Below are positions 11,128 to 23,200 of a DNA stretch of 64,000 nt, one piece after another. Position 1 is the stretch's first letter, and every line of letters starts with the position of its first letter. Source of the DNA: Channa striata (taxonomy: Eukaryota > Chordata > Actinopteri > Anabantiformes > Channidae); assembly GCA_033026295.1 (NCBI GenBank), contig CM065173.1, positions 744,001-808,000 on the forward strand, in the 5' to 3' direction. Under the pieces are notes generated by a model that worked only from the letters and a program-made list of their open reading frames with translations, was not told the DNA's origin and searched no databases. Position numbers and translations under genes: made by a program.

Positions 11128-14100
11128 TTACTCTGTGAGACCAAGCTTCTTCTTCAGAGACTCTGGCATCTCAGGAGGAGGGGGGCGGGGCAGGCGAAAG
11201 TAGACCTTGACAGAGTCATAAATGAACCACTGGAGGGCGGTCAGGGTACCAATCATGATGATACGGGCAACCAGACCCTTCCAGACACCTGATGGAGAGA
11301 CAGAAAGACATTTATACAGAGCGTGTTATATGGAACAAACAGCAGCAGCTACAGAATCCAAGTCATCAGTTCAGTCTGGTCTCATCTGCCACTGAATTTG
11401 TACACTATTAAAAGGACTCATATGAAATTCTGTATGTAAAGACTGAATGTACCGGTCCAATTTCAAATATTTTGTCCACTCATCTAAAGTAAATGGTTAT
11501 GTGATCAATTTTATGCCACTTATAATTTCCCATTGATGAAATACATAAACACATCAGCATTAGATGCAGTTTCCTGTGCTAAGTAGGTAGATCTAAAGGC
11601 CAAATTATACTTTCACTGATACACGTAAATGTTGGCGCAGACCTACGCTCACAAACGTTTGCACATGTTCCTTTGATACCTGCATGGCAGAAGCTAAAAC
11701 ATCTGATGAACTTTTTCCAGACCCTTGAAGGAAGCTCTGCTGAAGTGTGGTCTACTGAAGTGACTTTCGCACAGTCCTGCTGCTGCTATAGGCTCAGACT
11801 GCTGAGGGACCAACCCCTTATGCACAGCCCACATTTATATGTCACCACTGTAGGACATTAACTGTGTCTCTTCTTTCTCCCGTAGTTGTGCTTCTCCCTC
11901 TCTCTGTCCCTGTCCTCAGCTGTCCCCGGCTTTGAAGCTACTTGTCCTACCAACCTGCCCAACCGGTCAAGGCAGATGTCCGCCCACCCTGAGCCTGGTT
12001 CTGCTTGTGGTTTATTTCGTTAAACGGAGTTTTTCCTCTCCTCTGTTGCCTATAGGTGCTCAAGGGGGATTTGTTGGGTTCTCTAAATGACTTTATTCAG
12101 TGCCTTGAGATGACTGTTGTAAATTGCGACATATAAAGCTGAATTGAATAGAGAGAAAGAAATAAGAAAAAAAAAGTGACGCCTCTGGAGTTTTCAGCAT
12201 TTGTGGCTTATCTGAAGATATAAAGTATCTGAGACCCTCTGTAGCCTACCCACAACTCCCTAGTCTATGTAGGTCTGCGTTGTCGTCGACTACGCGTATC
12301 GATGGAAAATGATAAGTCTGCCTTAAAGAGCCAGTTCTGTTCATACAGACCTTTAGGTCCAAGTCTCTTGAGGACCTGGAAAGCAGTGCTGCCCTTCTCC
12401 TTGTTCAGCACAGACACTACAGAGTCAGCAGGGTGGGAAACGATGGCACAGAACACACCAGCTGCAACACAGAGCAGACACAACATCAGAGAACTGAACT
12501 GGACCACAACACATTCAACACCAGTTTAATGGGAGTTTTTTCCCCCAGAAGTGTTGAAATGTCATGGTACTCACCAATGTAACCTGCCACAAACGTCACA
12601 ACTAGCTGCTCTGGTTTGCTGCACTCACTGCGGGGCTTAGGAACAACATACTTGTAGAGCATCTCTACAGTGCGCTCAAAGCAGGCAAACTTCATCATGG
12701 TGTAAGGGATCTGCCTCATCCACAGGGGCACCACACCCTTATAGAAACTGGAGTCACACAAGACGCAAGTTCACAAAGAGGAAGCACGTGTTGTACCATT
12801 AACAGATCGATTCACCTACGTTAACATACACAGGACATGTGTAAAAACATAAACCCCTTCAGAGGTCAGGATTTAGCTTAATCCCTTGCTCAGTAAATTA
12901 AGTCTGACATTTGTCTGTCCCCCAGACTAGCAGCCCTGGGAGCACCCTGTCTGTGGAGAACAGGGTTGCCAGTGATGCAGATGGGCTGGGGGACAGGTAT
13001 ACTGCTCTCACACGCCAATGACTCAAGCACCTCCAACTGTACAGCCTGAAAAGCTGCTGAGGAACTCTGCTTCAAGCAAAGTCCTCCAGAGGTGGATCTA
13101 AGGAGCGTGTTACAAAAAACTACAATTTCTCTTTAAATTGATCAATTCAGCTACTAGAGCAGTGATCAATTACTTTCCGAATGAGTGTGGAACTGAGGGA
13201 CTTTGATACTTACGCCCAGAGGCCCTCCTCTGCATACATCTTGGGGACACACTGTCTGAGGGTGTTGGCGTAGCCTGGCTGGGTCTGAATACGAACTTTG
13301 ACTGCCTCCATGGGAGCCAGAGCAATGTCAGCAAAGAACTCAGCACTGGCCGAGGCAGCCAAGTACAGGGATGTCCTCCACAAGTAGGTGTTCTCCTGTT
13401 GGGCGAGAATACACAGGACATTGCCTGATCAGTTGACTCCCCACTGTAGCAAAGCAGGTAAGGAGACACCCCACATAATATAAACGCAAGCAGTACGCCA
13501 GATTTAGTATGACTTGGTCAACACTGTACCTGGCTGACATCACCACAATGCCAACTTTAACATTACAGTGTGGATCTAAGGACTAAAACTAACCTAACCC
13601 AAAATGGCTGTGCAGATTTAAAATTTGACAACATAACCCACTCGGACCGCATGTGCCGGCCTTCTTTCTCACTGACAGAAAGTTACGAATATCTGGCTAT
13701 ATGTGAAGCTTATATAAACTAGACAAATGGAAATACTGCGCAAATAGTCACACATACTAAAACTCACAGATTAGGACCTTGTGTGGACATTTTGTGCATG
13801 TGAATGCTGTGTCTCCATGTCAGCATCATCACACAAAAACACTTTAGTCCAGTCGTTTAGTTTAGCAAGATTTCCACCAAAGGGGTCAGTGAATCTAGCA
13901 GAGGCATGTGTGGACTCACCTCTCCCAGAAGGTCACTGTAGAAAATCTTAAACACTTCGTAGAAGCCGAACTTGCAGAGTCCTTGCATGGAGTAACCAAT
14001 GAAGGTGGGAGCCCAGCCCTTTGCCAAGCCTCTGACTCCATCTTCCCTCACTGTCACAGCAAAGCCATTACCAATGCTTTTGTATTTGCTTGGGTTCACC

Positions 14101-17100
14101 TGGGGATTGCAAACACTAAAGTAAAAAGTCAAATCAGTAAATTAGGAACAGCTTCAGAATCTCACGTTAGGCTGGTATTTAAAAGCTTTTGGAAGAATTA
14201 ATGGGTCAACAGCTGGGGTCCAAGAGCTTCTGGTAAGGCATCTTTTACTCAGAGGAATCAACATCTACTAATATACATTCTAAGAGACTTTCTGCTAAGT
14301 TGTAGTAAAAGGAATTTTCATCAACATGATTATAGAATGAGTAAGACTAGAACAGCACCTCCTCAAATACTTAAAACCTAGAGAGGGACGCAAGGTACTT
14401 GACTACTGGCTACTAAAGACAACTGTAATTTTTCTTAGAATGTTTTTTGCACCAAATGAAATCTAGGGTTCCTTATTCCTTCCAAACATGCTGACGGGTC
14501 ACGTAGGGGCCTAAAAGGCTGCGCTTCCATACAAACCTGCAGACGGCACTTGACAAGGTCGAGGGGCACCACTGCTGTGTGTGTGATGCCGCAGCTCAGG
14601 ATACCCCCAAACCCACACAGGGCATAGTACTTTGAGGAGCCAAACTCGCAGCTGACACCCTCTGTAGTAGAAGGGAGGGGACACACAACACACATGCAAC
14701 ATGCAGGGTCACATGCAACACTGGACAAAAAATTACACCAACAGAGAGCCATATAATGGAGGAGCTGTCACAGCAGGAGAATGATTCACTACCTTTAGTT
14801 GATGACAGTTATGCACAGTCCATGACATGTCTATTCAAATTCACTGCCACGCCCCTCCATTACATGGTCATTAGAATCACACACCAAATGCTGATCAAAT
14901 TATTGTACAGGTGATTTCAATATGAATATTCAATAACCTGTGGGGTTCCAACTGTTCATTCAAAACATTAGTTCCTGCTCATTGCTTCTCAAGATGAAAC
15001 CACAGGCTTATAGACAGTTTCCCCACATATCCCAGTAAACTAGGCAAGTGACATTAGGGAACCACTTGTGGTCACCCACTCATGTCATCAATCATTCATC
15101 TAGTTTAAATCAATCTGACATCTGGTTGTTGATGGGAGTGCAAATCAAACTGTTTTCAGCTCAGAATTTGGTTTGAAGACCTGTTGCTGTAAAAACCTAT
15201 ATACACTGGCTTTGCATTAGTCAAGTTGTGGAAATAACCTCAGTTAACAACATCTGGTCTGTTAATTGACATTTTGACCAGCAGCATGTCTGGAGTAGAC
15301 AGTGAAGGGGCTAAACTGAAGTTGAAGATGTAACGGCAAAACTATGTTATTAGCCCGCAGAGCTGCTTACAGATGAACTACGGTGCCAATGTGTTCTGCT
15401 ACAAACATGTCCATCATGTTTGCCTTTAGTTTTACCATTATCCAGTAAATATCGGAACATGATTCATTTAAAATAAAAGACACTTGCAAACATACAACTG
15501 TCTTCCCTTTTCTCCAATGCCAATGTCTCATATCCTCTCTACTCAATACCCCTGTCAGTATGAGGTCACTTTGTTATTGTGGTACAAAGATCATCAATGA
15601 CAGATCCCATACATCCACTATACAAGGTGACACTGGGAGGTGCCACCAGAAATGAGGACTTTTGTGAAAGGTGTGACTGTTGACCTCTACCTACTGTGAA
15701 CCAAGTTGGGGCTGGTGAGCACAAAGGATTAAACATTTCCAGAATCATGCAATGTTATGATCACCCTGAAACATATGAATCACAAGAATCACAACAAAAA
15801 AAATAAAATTTCACAACCGGGTTTGCAGCACTTATCACATGCAAATTGGTGCATTTAAACTGACGAAAATAAAATTTTTCAAAAGCACGGCCATGGAAGG
15901 GTGAGACGTGACGTTAGACAACTGCACTGAGCCACGGAGACAGACCTGCATTCTGCATTTGACCAGATCAAGGGGAACCACAGCTGTGTGTGTGGTGCCA
16001 CAGCTCAGAATCCCACCAAAGCCACACAGGACGAAATACTTCTGAGAGCCGAACTCACAACTGTCTCCTTCTAAAAAACACAGGTCAGACCTTAAGTGGA
16101 CAACACATGAGATGAAGGACAATCACTGTTCTCTGGTTGTTTAAGTTGTGTTCAACTGGATAACGCAACATTAACATTGCCTTTAATTCAGATAAGTGCC
16201 AGACTAATAAATCTGAAATGGGGAGAAAGCACACTGATTTGTCCAATCAGTGATTCACCTTGCATACCAGCAAGTGTTTTGTCTGAAAACTCACTGTACT
16301 GCAATTCCCAGGACTTTCCAAGCCTAACATCATCTTGCTGGGGTCGTGGCCCATAAGCCTCGTATTTGAAACACCTGTGCAAATCGTTTAGAAATTTTTA
16401 AATCTGACATATTGTTCAGGGGTAGTTTTTAAACAAGTCTGGTGAGCAAGAGTGGTGTGAAGATGGTAAGCCAACACAGCTTTATTTACACTGTGTACAT
16501 ACGCAGTCCCAGGTCTTCCACTTTAACCTTCACCCTCATTCTCTAAATAAAGTCTTTATTCTGGGATGTATTATGTGTTGATTTGTGTGCACAATTGCTT
16601 ACTGTTGGCAATAAAATAATAAAACTGCCCATTAAAGTCGACATTGACTCTTTTTCTGTGACAAGCACAGAACACGCTGTGCTACATTGACTTCAGCTCT
16701 AGCTTTTTTAAGTTGTTCTTTAACGCCGGCTTCTTGTGTCCTGGTCCTAAGGCCCCACAATACCTCTCACGTCATTTAACTGCGTGTGACATTACAAAGT
16801 ACAACTCCTGTCCTAAGGTGAATCTGTGTTGTCAAACTATAAATTCAAGGACAGTTACAGAAGGAACAAAGAGTTATGAAAAATAAATACCGTCCTGGGG
16901 TTCAAACCGGTATAGGTTCCATTAAGGTCCCGTGTAAATTCCAGAAAGCTTTTTACAATGTGCACCATTAAAGTATGTGGGTTTCCTCTCAGAGCCTCTC
17001 ATTCAAAGTCCGGCATGTGAAAAGAAGTGCGACACTTCAGACACAATTTGCTGCAGCAGAAATGCTACACAGCACTTTGTCCTTCCTTGTCCTCCAAACG

Positions 17101-17467
17101 CGGTTCGAATGCGGCCAAGGCCACGCAGATCACTTCGTCAAAATGTCCATTCTCTACGTTCTTATACGTTTTGTCTAATATGAGTGGCGGTCCGTGCACG
17201 ACTGTAACAACTAGCGTTGACGCTCCATCTGAATTATCTCAACGTGAACAGAAAAAGATCAGTTAACACGGAATATACCTGGGAAGCTAAGCTAATGTAG
17301 CTAACGCTAGCCCTGTACCCGAGGTTACCTTCTGTAACGGCGGCTGCTGCAAGTCTGCGGGTCTTCTGTCCATGAAGACTCTGCGGTTCTTCCACCTTCT
17401 GGAGCGTGAACAAGGGAGCGCTGAACGGGTTAGCCCGGGCCAGCTGCGTCAAAGACGTCGGGTACAT
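11128..17467 (-). CDS. slc25a3: Mitochondrial phosphate carrier, 7 coding exons per transcript, with a mutually exclusive exon pair
   Basis: Inner-membrane carrier that imports phosphate with protons for ATP synthesis; the mammalian protein also delivers copper to the matrix. Coding exons in order: 17467-17329, then either 16070-15946 or 14661-14537, then 14099-13920, 13395-13214, 12747-12575, 12461-12351, 11288-11128. With one alternative exon the total is 1071 bp, 356 aa, and all phases agree. Seen: an N-terminal presequence rich in R/K/A (residues 1-46) and the three repeats of the SLC25 fold with signatures PLDLVKCR (79-86), PMEAVKVR (176-183) and PADSVVSV (277-284). The third is degenerate, as in known phosphate carriers. 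The C-terminus ends KKKLGLTE. A GCAG acceptor just before the ATG at 17467 suggests a non-coding first exon near 18000. Teleosts usually have a and b copies; which one this is cannot be decided here. Confidence 0.96.
11832..12150 (+). repeat. LINE 3' tail, L2/Maui-like
   Basis: Begins with ATTTATATGTCACCACTGTA, passes through the conserved GGAGTTTTTCCTCTCC block and TGCTCAAGGGGGATTTGTTG, and ends with CCTTGAGATGACTG and AAGCTGAATTGAATA. The same order appears, inverted, at 33120-33275 and 62640-63000. It lies in the last slc25a3 intron, antisense to the gene. Confidence 0.8.
14537..14661 (-). CDS. slc25a3: slc25a3 alternative exon 3B (broadly expressed type by homology)
   Basis: 125-bp exon encoding residues 47-88 with EFGSSKYYALCGFGG and GITHTAVVPLDLVKCRLQ. 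The KYYALCGFGG core matches my memory of the mammalian 3B exon, and it is the second of the pair in transcript order, as in mammals. Acceptor CTACAG and donor GTTTGT are present. Confidence 0.85.
14662..15945. other. slc25a3 intron between exons 3A and 3B
   Basis: 1284 bp with no repeat I could name and no coding frame. It is too long for steric blocking of splicing to explain why only one of the two exons is used. Confidence 0.6.
15946..16070 (-). CDS. slc25a3: slc25a3 alternative exon 3A (heart/muscle type by position)
   Basis: 125-bp exon of the same phase and length as 3B, encoding EFGSQKYFVLCGFGG and GTTHTAVVPLDLVKCRMQ. The acceptor is a T-run followed by AG, the donor GTCTGT. Using both exons or neither shifts the frame, so exactly one must be used. 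Assignment as 3A rests on its upstream position and the GTTHTA string, as in mammals. Confidence 0.85.
16259..16374 (-). other. Candidate unannotated exon inside slc25a3 intron 2
   Basis: Open in two minus-strand frames and flanked by an AG acceptor (TTTGCACAG before 16374) and a GT donor (GTGAAT after 16259). One frame reads CFKYEAYGPRPQQDD and continues to the donor. At 116 bp it would shift the slc25a3 frame if included between exons 2 and 3. I do not recognise the peptide. It may be chance, a poison exon, or part of another transcript. Confidence 0.25.
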
Positions 17468-18120
17468 GGTGGCGTCCTGCCTTCCTGCGGAGCTGCGTTG
17501 GGATGAGCACACGGTTAGCCGCATGTGTTAGCTTAAGACTGCGGTGACTGAAAGCACAGTTCACCCCCACCGACTCAGAAAACACACGTACACCCGAGCT
17601 GAGGGATCAGATCACGTGCTGGCTGGCAAATCTGACGTCCGAATGACCGTGAAGAGGACGCGTCCACTAAATTAACACCAATTATGCGTAACTCGACGTT
17701 CAGCTAAGCTTCGGAGGAATGGCTAGCCACTCCAAGCCTGCACACCAACGTCTCGCTGCGTTCACTTTGTTCGAGCGTCCCTCAACGCTATGCTAAGGTA
17801 GCGCTACGTGCTAAGCTAACTTGACCGCTCCAAGGTGGAAGGTCTCCTCCTAAAAGAATACAGGAATCCAGTTAAAGAAGTTACTGATGAAAGGTCACAA
17901 TAGCACAGGAATACGTCACCTACAACTACTTGCTATATAATATTTCACACTAACGCTTCCAATTAAATACTAAAGAAATGACAGAGCACCTACTTTCTGT
18001 TTCTTAAGATGGCGCCTCCGCTGTGCTGCAACCGGCTGTTCGGAGAGGCCGGATGACCTCGCGGTACAGCGATTTGTCCTTTCGTGACGTCACCGAGAAG
18101 CCTGGGCGGGTCGTGTGTTC
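17468..18120 (-). promoter_or_regulatory. slc25a3: slc25a3 CpG-rich promoter with probable non-coding exon 1
   Basis: CpG-dense relative to flanks. Seen: an AAGATGGCGCC motif (YY1-like) at about 18007-18017, a possible minus-strand donor GTAGGT at 17988-17993, and the acceptor CCGCAG just upstream of the start codon. Inference: the start site lies near 18010-18100, as expected for a housekeeping mitochondrial gene. Confidence 0.55.
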
Positions 18121-18129
18121 GTCTGCCCC

Positions 18130-19600
18130 GTAAAGATACGCTGCGCAGCTGCCAATCAAAATCTCGTGCCCAATAACCAAGGCCCAAAAATAAAAGAAGG
18201 CGGTGCTTGTAGGACCACGAGAAAATCGTTAAAGCCATAGTGACAGCGACTCATTGAGAGAGCTCAGCTTTTTTTTTAGTATTAACAATTTCAGATTTGT
18301 TAAACTGGTCCTGTCTGGTATCACATTAATTGTTTTGTGTTTATTCAAGCCAACTTATTCATAAAGGTTCAGTTTGCAATTTAAGCGAGCGTTAGCATTA
18401 GTCCATAAATCAGTGCACTCTGCTCCCGGTCAAGCAGAAATGATTGGAACTGGAATCTGAGAAGGATAACCCTCACTTAACAAATTTAAAGTCAGATATC
18501 TGCACAACTGCCAGTGCTATACAATGGGCCTCAGCAGTATCTCTTCACAATAAGATAATGTATGAAATCATTTCGGAAAATGGTGTTACTCTCAAGAGGA
18601 ATTATCACGTGATGATCAAAACTTTCCTCTTGAAGTTCTTTTCTGTTTTTTTCTCATCTGTTACTCAAGAGCCTTTTCAGCACTTTCATGAATAGATGCC
18701 TTTTTAAAAGGTGTCATTCCTTGAACTGCTGAATGACTAATAGAATGTCTCAGGTATACCTCTCTCTTTTCAACCTGAAGGACAAATCACCAGTTTGTAG
18801 GTTGGAAAACAAGCAGCGCAGGGGCTACTACTACTCTGACCTTTAAGTAGTGACCTAAACACTTTCTCTTCTCCTTGGCAAGGTGTTTTAATGTTTGTCA
18901 TATTTTTTAAGATTTATTCCATGTAAAGTGGTAATAACCCACTTCTATAGCACTTTATAAAATAGCTTCTCATTCCATCGTTCACATACACACCGGCGGT
19001 GGTGGGTACCGTGCAGGGTGCCCCCTGGACGGGGGGGGGGGGATCAAGCCACTGACCCTGTGGTCCGTACAGCCGCCCTGCACAGCATGTTGGTCAACTT
19101 GTTTTGAAATAAGGTAGAATTGAGTTGGCAACTAAAAGAAATGTTGGGAAATGTACGTACAGTTAAAGAAAAGCAAGACTCTACACTCGACCCAAACTGA
19201 TGGAAGTGTGAGAGATGCAAAACAACAACAAACCTTATTGTGCTACAAACACTACAGTTGACAAAATGTATAGACAGGATGTTGGAAATGTCTGTCTAAT
19301 GTGTTTGACAGGCACAACTATTTCCTACAGTTTATTGAACAGCTCCAGTCAATTTTGGCATATAGACAGATAACGGACAGAGTTTTCTGCAGTCATGTTT
19401 AAACTGTCAGAGTGAAAAATGTGATTAAGTGTTTATTATTGAATTCACAGTGGTGGAGTTGTTCTGAAAACAAAACTGCCGTTGGTGGGGGGAGAAGGCT
19501 GAAGCTCTGGACTAAAATGCTCATTGAGGAAGAGTAACAACACATTAGTTTATTAGGTGGATATTCAATATGTGTGACAGTGAATACACAATTAAGTTGA
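18130..19600. other. Intergenic DNA between slc25a3 and tmpo
   Basis: No gene seen. It holds one degraded repeat (18950-19095) and a G-run of about 14 at 19031. The tmpo 3' UTR begins at the right end. Confidence 0.6.
18950..19095 (-). repeat. Degraded interspersed repeat with B-box-like GGCTTGATCC
   Basis: Read on the minus strand it shows ACCACAGGGTCAGTGGCTTGATCC, very like the head of the copy at 8273 (AGACCACAGGGTCAGTGGTTTGATTCCC), then a diverged body ending near a TATAAAGTGCTATAGAAG tail. Confidence 0.55.
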
Positions 19601-19617
19601 ATAGACTAACATTTAAT

Positions 19618-19623
19618 TTTATT
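19618..19623 (-). terminator. tmpo: Candidate tmpo poly(A) signal AATAAA
   Basis: AATAAA on the minus strand, about 620 bp after the tmpo stop codon. The intervening sequence has no coding frame and fits a 3' UTR; it contains a short CA run at 19806-19821. Confidence 0.5.
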
Positions 19624-20243
19624 ATAAGAGAAGATTAAGAAAATATTTAGAACAATTTCAATTGTAAGAGCAGGCCTCAGTGTTCCACTAAGAAAGATGG
19701 TATAAAACAAAAATTTTGTTAAAAAGGTTGTTAGTGAAGGACAGAGAAAAAAAAATTAAGGCCACAGATCATTAATCACACACATTCAAGTTCTCCCTCT
19801 TTCTCACACACACACACACACCCTGCACCTCTGTCATTAAAAACACGACCACAGTTCCACATATTTCAATAAAAGCTTCAGTTTGTGTTTTACATAGTTG
19901 ATTAGTGAATGGCTTTGACGTAGTCTCACAAACTGCAAGGCCAAAGGTCAAGGACAGACCAGAAAACAACAGCAGGTGCGCCACTGTCCCTTCACAATGT
20001 GCCATGGAGATCCTTGGCGAGTCACTGAAATAGCTACAGCATTTCTTTTTAGAGTTTAACAGAAAGTCGAGAGAGGAATGAGGGAAAGCAACGAAGAAGA
20101 ACTTGAGGGGAAACAAAAGTCTCAACATCAAAGGTAATTAACAGCACCCATAAACAAGATGGCTACAATGTAGATGTATAATTAGAAAAATGAACAAACA
20201 GAAGCATGCAGGCTTCTCTTTCCCTGTTAAATCTTGGTGGACT

Positions 20244-23200
20244 CTACGCAGTGTTGCCACTGGCCACCTCTGAGTCTGGAAATGGGGCGCTGGTGTTGGT
20301 CTCCATGGCCTGGTAAACCAGAAACAGAAAAGCAGCCACAATGGCCAGAAGGAACAGCTTAATCCACAGAGAAACACTGCGGCTCACTGCTCTGGTCTGA
20401 GCCGCGGAGGACACGGAGGAGGAGGAGGAGGTGGAAGACGAGGTAGAGGAGCTGGACGGTGTGGCGGAGGGCAGGCTGGTGACTCTGCTGATTCTCTCTG
20501 TGTAGGATGAGGAGGAACTGCTGGTCTTGACGGTTTTTGGAGAGAAGAGGCAGTTTTCATCATTCCACAAATCACTGGACTTCAGTGGGCGACCAGCAGC
20601 TCCTTTGATGGGCCGCCGGCAGGTGGCGCTACGAGACACAAGACAAGTAGTTTACTTACACAGTGCATAGACCAGGGGTCTCCAACATGTCGTCCACGCA
20701 GCTCGCCAAAGGGTCAATGAATCCTACATAAATTGGAAAACTTCATTAGTCAAACTAGAGTGGTCACTTGGCAAACCAGTTTACGTGAATATCCAATCAA
20801 ATTCATAAATGTCTCGCCCCCATCTTATACAGGGGATTATTTGACAATTAGTTGCCAATCAAACTGTGCTGCTGTCAAGCCTGATGAGCCAGTGGTGATC
20901 AGTGTTGACAATTTAGCAACTTTGTTGCTCCATTTAGCGAGTTTTCAGACCCTCCATCCACCTGGAGGGTCAAAGGGTTTTGCCAGAACACATCTTGATG
21001 ATCCTCAAGACTTTTGGGAAAATACTGTGGACTGACGAGACAAAAGTTGAACTTTTGGGAAGGTGCGTGTCCCATTATGTGTGGCGTAAAAGTAATGCAG
21101 CATTTCAGAAAAAGAACATCCTGCCAACAGTAAAATATGGTGGTGGTAGTGTGACGGTCTGGGGCTGTTTTGCTGCATCAGGACCTGGAAGACTGTGATA
21201 AATGGAACCATGAATTCTACAGTGTTTTTCAACTTTTTCACACAGGGCAATTTGGTTTTTGATTTATTTTTACACTTAATAATAAAAACCTTTATTTAAA
21301 AACTGCATGATGTGTTTACTTGTGTTATCTTTGACTAATCATTAAATTAGTTTGATGATCAGACACATTAAAGTGTGACAAAGATGCAAAAAAGTAAGAA
21401 ACCAGTAAAGGGGCAAACACTTTTTCACACCACTGTATTCAGGAAGGTCCAGGAGAACAGCTTATGACTGTGTTTGGGTTGAAATAAGCTGTGAGAATAA
21501 ATGTTACAAAACACGAGCAGCTCTCCACCATTTTCATCTTGTAAAAGTAGCTCTCGGGGGAAAACAGGTTGGAGACTCCTGGCATAGACCGATCTGTCAT
21601 TGTCTCTGACTCCTCGGGGGCATTTCAGTAAACCAGCTGAGGTCAAACCTGAACTTAACGGATTAGCTTAAGATGGCTTTTCAGTTTCATAGCCATCTCA
21701 ACTTGTTCACCGAGTTATGCGTGTGTTTGATTCCATGTGGTAACTAAAGTAAAAGCAGGTCTGCCATTTGAGTTCAGCTGCGGTACAGATAGTAATGTGT
21801 GACATTAATGCAGGTTTATCTTTTAAAAAGCAAGAGTAGTGAAAGGTAAAGAAAAGTCAATAAATGACAGTTAATGAATGCATTTCATTAAATAATTTCA
21901 TTATTTAGTAACCTAAAAATCAAAGGCCTCCCCTGCCCCACTTTTCTTACAAGGACAAAATGACTAGCTAATCCTTAAACCTATACATCAGATTCAAAGT
22001 GCATTTATGTTAAATGTGAATGGAAATTTTAATCTTGCACAATATTTAATGAGAATTACAGTGGGTAATGTATGGAAAATGTTTCAGTGCAGTAGAATTT
22101 GTACATTTTAGAAAGACAAAAAAATGCTTGCAGATTTCATACGTAGCTGAGGATGAATGCACGTCAAGACGTGTTTGGGGTAACAAACTACTGGGGTAAA
22201 ATCTAACAGAATTTTCATCATGTTCTCCTGACAAACATCTACAAATGGACGTGCTCTAATCTATATTAACACCAAAAGAAAAAAAAAAGCACACCACAAG
22301 ATCCGCCTCTTGTAACCTGTAACCTTTTTATAAGAAACGATTAAAGAAAATTAAACAGATTAATTCAGCACTTACGTCAATCCTGTTGGACTGCTGAGGT
22401 TTTTGGGGAGCAGCTCCTTCAGAACATCAATCTCATCCACTTTTGAGGTTTGGTCACCCGCTGCGATCTTTTCCACCTGCAGACAAAAACCACAGTGTGG
22501 GACAGACGACACCGAGTCCTGAATAACTCTCACCAAGGAAATGTAGCAAACTACTGTTTACTGAGCAGCCATGTGAGTGTGGCACGGATCAGTCCACCTG
22601 TCTCACCAACACAGACCTGTAGTTCTGTGTCCTCATGGGACTGCAACAAGCTGACATGACACAATACATGCACACTGGTCTACTCAAGAATCTGAGCTGC
22701 AGCTCTTCGTGCCACTTCATGCCCCGGACTAAAGACAATCCACCAATTAGACACAAGTGTCACTTGGATATGTCTTCACATATGTCTAACTAGAACTGTA
22801 CACCATGGTGCTTTGATCCTGTCTGGTCCAACACAGTCCAGTGGGAGTCCTAAAGGCGACTAGGTCGACTGTGGTGGGGACAACCGAAAGGCAAGGAAGA
22901 TTTGTCAGCTGCCTTCAACACAAAAACAAAAACAACAACAACAACCACAACATACATGCATGTATGATTTTATTGACTCTTGACGAAGCCACATCAGGAA
23001 ATGAAACAAACCTGACATTTATCCACAAGTGGAACCAAGTGCCAAACAGCCCAAACGTTCTTAGATGCTGTGCTAGTCCATCAACCAAAGTGAAAATCAG
23101 TGAAATAGAACCCGTTTGTGACCAGCCATGCAGGTAACACACACAATTCGTGTAGACCCTCGGGTACAATTTGTGATGATACATCCCTCAATCCCCCTTC

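Noticed and set aside
13396..17328. Search for an intronic snoRNA in slc25a3, since I recall an H/ACA snoRNA (SNORA53) in the mammalian gene
   Set aside because: I could not identify H and ACA boxes with pairable arms by eye. A covariance-model search would be needed.
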